Assembly: GCA_000980375.1 (NCBI GenBank)
Contig: LARD01000003.1
Location: 84,521 to 148,520 of the forward strand
Origin: Clostridium sp. K4410.MGS-306
GTDB lineage: Bacteria > Cyanobacteriota > Vampirovibrionia > Gastranaerophilales > Gastranaerophilaceae
Direction of reading: 5' to 3'
Length of the DNA: 64,000 bases
Shown here in pieces: positions 62,351 through 64,000 of this stretch. The notes below the pieces were generated by a model. The model made no database searches. It saw nothing but the letters and a program-made list of their open reading frames with translations, and was not told where the DNA came from. Position 1 is the first letter of the stretch; each line of letters opens with the position of its first letter. The translations under genes and the position numbers were made by a program.

Positions 62351-62379
62351 ATTGTATCAATCGCACCTGATTCTTGCAA
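62351..62379 (-). promoter_or_regulatory. Promoter of a probable leaderless GT-C transcript
   Basis: Minus strand: TTGCAA (62379-62374), 17-base spacer, TGA-TACAAT with the -10 at 62356-62351, then AAAATTT and the ATG at 62343. Both boxes and the extended TGn are near consensus; the start site coincides with the ATG. Confidence 0.65.
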
Positions 62380-62440
62380 ACCTGCTACGTTTGTCTTGCA
62401 ATTTGTGCAATTTTTATTCATGATTAAGTAAAGGAAAATT

Positions 62441-63214
62441 ATGTTTAACAAGAAAAATAAAAAAGTAGAACAGGTCAGACTAAACAAATTCATCGCATCA
62501 TCAGGGCTGTGCTCAAGAAGAAAGGCTGATGAACTGATAGAACAGGGTGTTGTAAAAGTAAACGGCACTGTTGTAAAAGAGCTTGGTTTTAGTGTTAGTA
62601 CAAAAGATAAAGTAACTGTTAACGGACAGCCTCTCAAAAAGTCTAACCTTGTTTATATAAAATATTACAAACCAGCCGGTTATATCACAACTATGAGTGA
62701 TGAAAAAGGCCGTAAAACTATCTATGACATACTGCCTGAAGAAGTTAAAGACCTAAAACCGGTAGGCCGTTTGGATAAAGACTCTACAGGGCTTTTGATA
62801 ATGACCAATGATGGGGATTTTATTAACAAAATGACCCATCCCTCCATTAAAATACCAAAAGTATACAGAGTAACAGCCGAAGGCAAAATGAATCAGCAGC
62901 ACCTTTTGCAAATGGCAAAGGGTATTGAAATAGAGCAGGGAAAAATTGCATATGCAGATTCTGCCATTTTAGATTACGAAGGCAAAAATACAGTGTTGCA
63001 AATAATCCTTTATCAGGGAATGAACAGACAAATAAGAAAAATGTTGGACTCTCTGGGTTTTCCTGTCATTTCTTTGAAAAGAATCTCTCACGGTACAATA
63101 AATATACAAGGGCTAAAAAAAGGACAGTTTAAATATCTAAAACCAAGAGAAGTAACTGATTTGCTAAGACAAATTAAAAAATTGGAAAAACAAGCATCTA
63201 AGGAAGAAAAATAA
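62441..63214 (+). CDS. rluB: RsuA/RluB-family pseudouridine synthase
   Basis: S4 domain (VRLNKFIASSGLCSRRKADELIEQG, about 12-60), then the catalytic domain with the Asp in GRLDKDSTGLLIMTNDG and MNRQIRKMLDSLG. It isomerises a uridine in 23S or 16S rRNA. 257 aa with a lysine-rich tail. It abuts bioD (operon). Confidence 0.9.
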   Translation: MFNKKNKKVEQVRLNKFIASSGLCSRRKADELIEQGVVKVNGTVVKELGFSVSTKDKVTVNGQPLKKSNLVYIKYYKPAGYITTMSDEKGRKTIYDILPEEVKDLKPVGRLDKDSTGLLIMTNDGDFINKMTHPSIKIPKVYRVTAEGKMNQQHLLQMAKGIEIEQGKIAYADSAILDYEGKNTVLQIILYQGMNRQIRKMLDSLGFPVISLKRISHGTINIQGLKKGQFKYLKPREVTDLLRQIKKLEKQASKEEK

Positions 63215-63937
63215 ATGCAGGTTTTTGTAACAGGTACAGATACAGGTATAGGCAAAACATTTGTTACAGCGGGTCTGGCAGCTGTAATGCAGTCTCTTGG
63301 TTATAAAGCAGGTGTGTACAAACCTTTTCAAAGCGGCGCAGAAGAAAAAAACGGCTTCCTTATCTCTCCTGACTTGTCTTATGTAAAAAAATTGGATTTT
63401 TATGTTGATACACTTTGCACGTATTTGCTCTATGCACCGACCGCACCATATGTTGCAGCGCAAGAACAGGGTGTTACAATAAACCTCGGCACAGTTTCCA
63501 GAGAATTTTTAACCCTCAAACAATCTTGTGAAACTGTCCTTGTCGAAGGTGCAGGCGGCTTGATGGTGCCTGTCACAAAAGATGCTTTAATGGGCGATGT
63601 TGCCAAAATGCTTGATATTCCAATACTTATTGTTGCGCGTCCTGACCTTGGCACAATTAACCATACGCTTTTGACAATAAATCAGGCAAAAGTAATGGGG
63701 CTTGATATTGCAGGTGTGGTAATAAACAGATATCCTCAGGGCACAAATGACCTAGCCATCAAAACAGCTCCCAGACTTATTGAGGAGTATTCAGATGTGA
63801 GCATACTTGGCATATTACCTGATATACCAAATTTTGACGAAATAAAACCCGGTGCTTTAATAAATATTTTTATCAACAGCGTTGATATAGAAAAAATTTT
63901 CAGAATAAAAATCCCAAAACTCAATTTAACCCTCTAA
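63215..63937 (+). CDS. bioD: Dethiobiotin synthetase
   Basis: P-loop VTGTDTGIGKTFVTAGLA at the N-terminus, KPFQSGAE (substrate lysine), VEGAGGLMVPV and VVINRY. It closes the ureido ring in biotin synthesis. 240 aa. The start is one base after the rluB stop with AAGGAAG upstream. No other bio genes are present in the window. Confidence 0.9.
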   Translation: MQVFVTGTDTGIGKTFVTAGLAAVMQSLGYKAGVYKPFQSGAEEKNGFLISPDLSYVKKLDFYVDTLCTYLLYAPTAPYVAAQEQGVTINLGTVSREFLTLKQSCETVLVEGAGGLMVPVTKDALMGDVAKMLDIPILIVARPDLGTINHTLLTINQAKVMGLDIAGVVINRYPQGTNDLAIKTAPRLIEEYSDVSILGILPDIPNFDEIKPGALINIFINSVDIEKIFRIKIPKLNLTL

Positions 63938-64000
63938 AAATGTAAACAAATGTAAAAAAAGAAGAGAAAAAGCTAAAGAAAGCAGCGCAGAAACCGATAG

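Noticed and set aside
62344..62637. N-terminal extension of the GT-C gene to 62637
   Set aside because: It lies opposite rluB, lacks a ribosome site, and a strong promoter maps to just before ATG 62343.
1..64000. CRISPR array, prophage, insertion sequence or rRNA operon
   Set aside because: No regular repeats with spacers, no transposase or phage structural genes, and no rRNA-like sequence found by reading.

Overview
The window is AT-rich, gene-dense bacterial chromosome with no phage, IS element, CRISPR array or rRNA. It most resembles a non-photosynthetic relative of the Cyanobacteria (Vampirovibrionia/'Melainabacteria', perhaps a Gastranaerophilales-like gut lineage). The best evidence is the first gene: an RNA polymerase beta' C-terminal part with about 640 residues inserted after the trigger-loop motif, as in cyanobacterial RpoC2. 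Supporting signs are a cyanobacterial-type HNH protein, many TPR and conserved-hypothetical exported proteins, and low GC. The lineage is an inference, not a proof.

Layout. 1-4.5 kb: rpoC2-like gene, then two small exported proteins. 4.5-10.2 kb (- strand): oligopeptide ABC ATPase, Slt-type lytic transglycosylase, receiver-histidine kinase, sugar ABC permease. 10.4-15 kb: HNH protein, then a flagellar export operon (fliM/N-like, fliO, fliP, fliQ, a pilus-N-domain protein, fliR). 15-25.6 kb: YwqK-repeat protein, DJ-1/PfpI protein, a signalling operon (GAF-HD-GYP, TPR, two LuxR-type response regulators, pentapeptide protein), GT2, and an ECF sigma/anti-sigma pair. 25.9-31.8 kb: lineage-specific unknown proteins. 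31.8-39.9 kb: degenerate ThiF-like protein, family 4 uracil-DNA glycosylase, sugar porter, XRE regulator, MdaB-like oxidoreductase, tmRNA, unknown exported proteins, LOG protein. 39.9-45 kb: GT-C enzyme, TPR protein, GAF-GGDEF cyclase, flagellin. 45-64 kb: mostly housekeeping (rsmE, cca, secF, secD, a TrmH methyltransferase, pepP, ppiC, wecB, surE, pyrG, gatC, two thymidylate-kinase-like genes, rluB, bioD) plus a calpain-like protease gene.

Most interesting thread: a dispersed flagellar regulon. Flagellin (45143-45170), an unknown 565-aa protein (29254-29281) and a calpain-like cysteine protease (50389-50415) each have a good sigma-28/FliA promoter; the last matches TAAA-N15-GCCGATAA exactly. 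The calpain-like protein lacks a Sec signal and joins YwqK-like repeats to a C/H/N protease domain, so it is a candidate substrate of the flagellar type III export machine. The fliM/N-like gene has a strong internal ribosome-binding site and in-frame ATG in front of its second SpoA domain, the arrangement known from SctQ of injectisomes. Two small proteins near the 565-aa gene share a C-terminal LQSPIDI motif resembling YjfB-type motility proteins.

Gene expression also looks unusual. Several genes have a promoter -10 box only 6-10 bases before the start codon and no Shine-Dalgarno (probable leaderless mRNAs), many promoters carry an extended TGn -10, and almost every convergent gene pair is butt-joined or overlaps by 4-11 bases.
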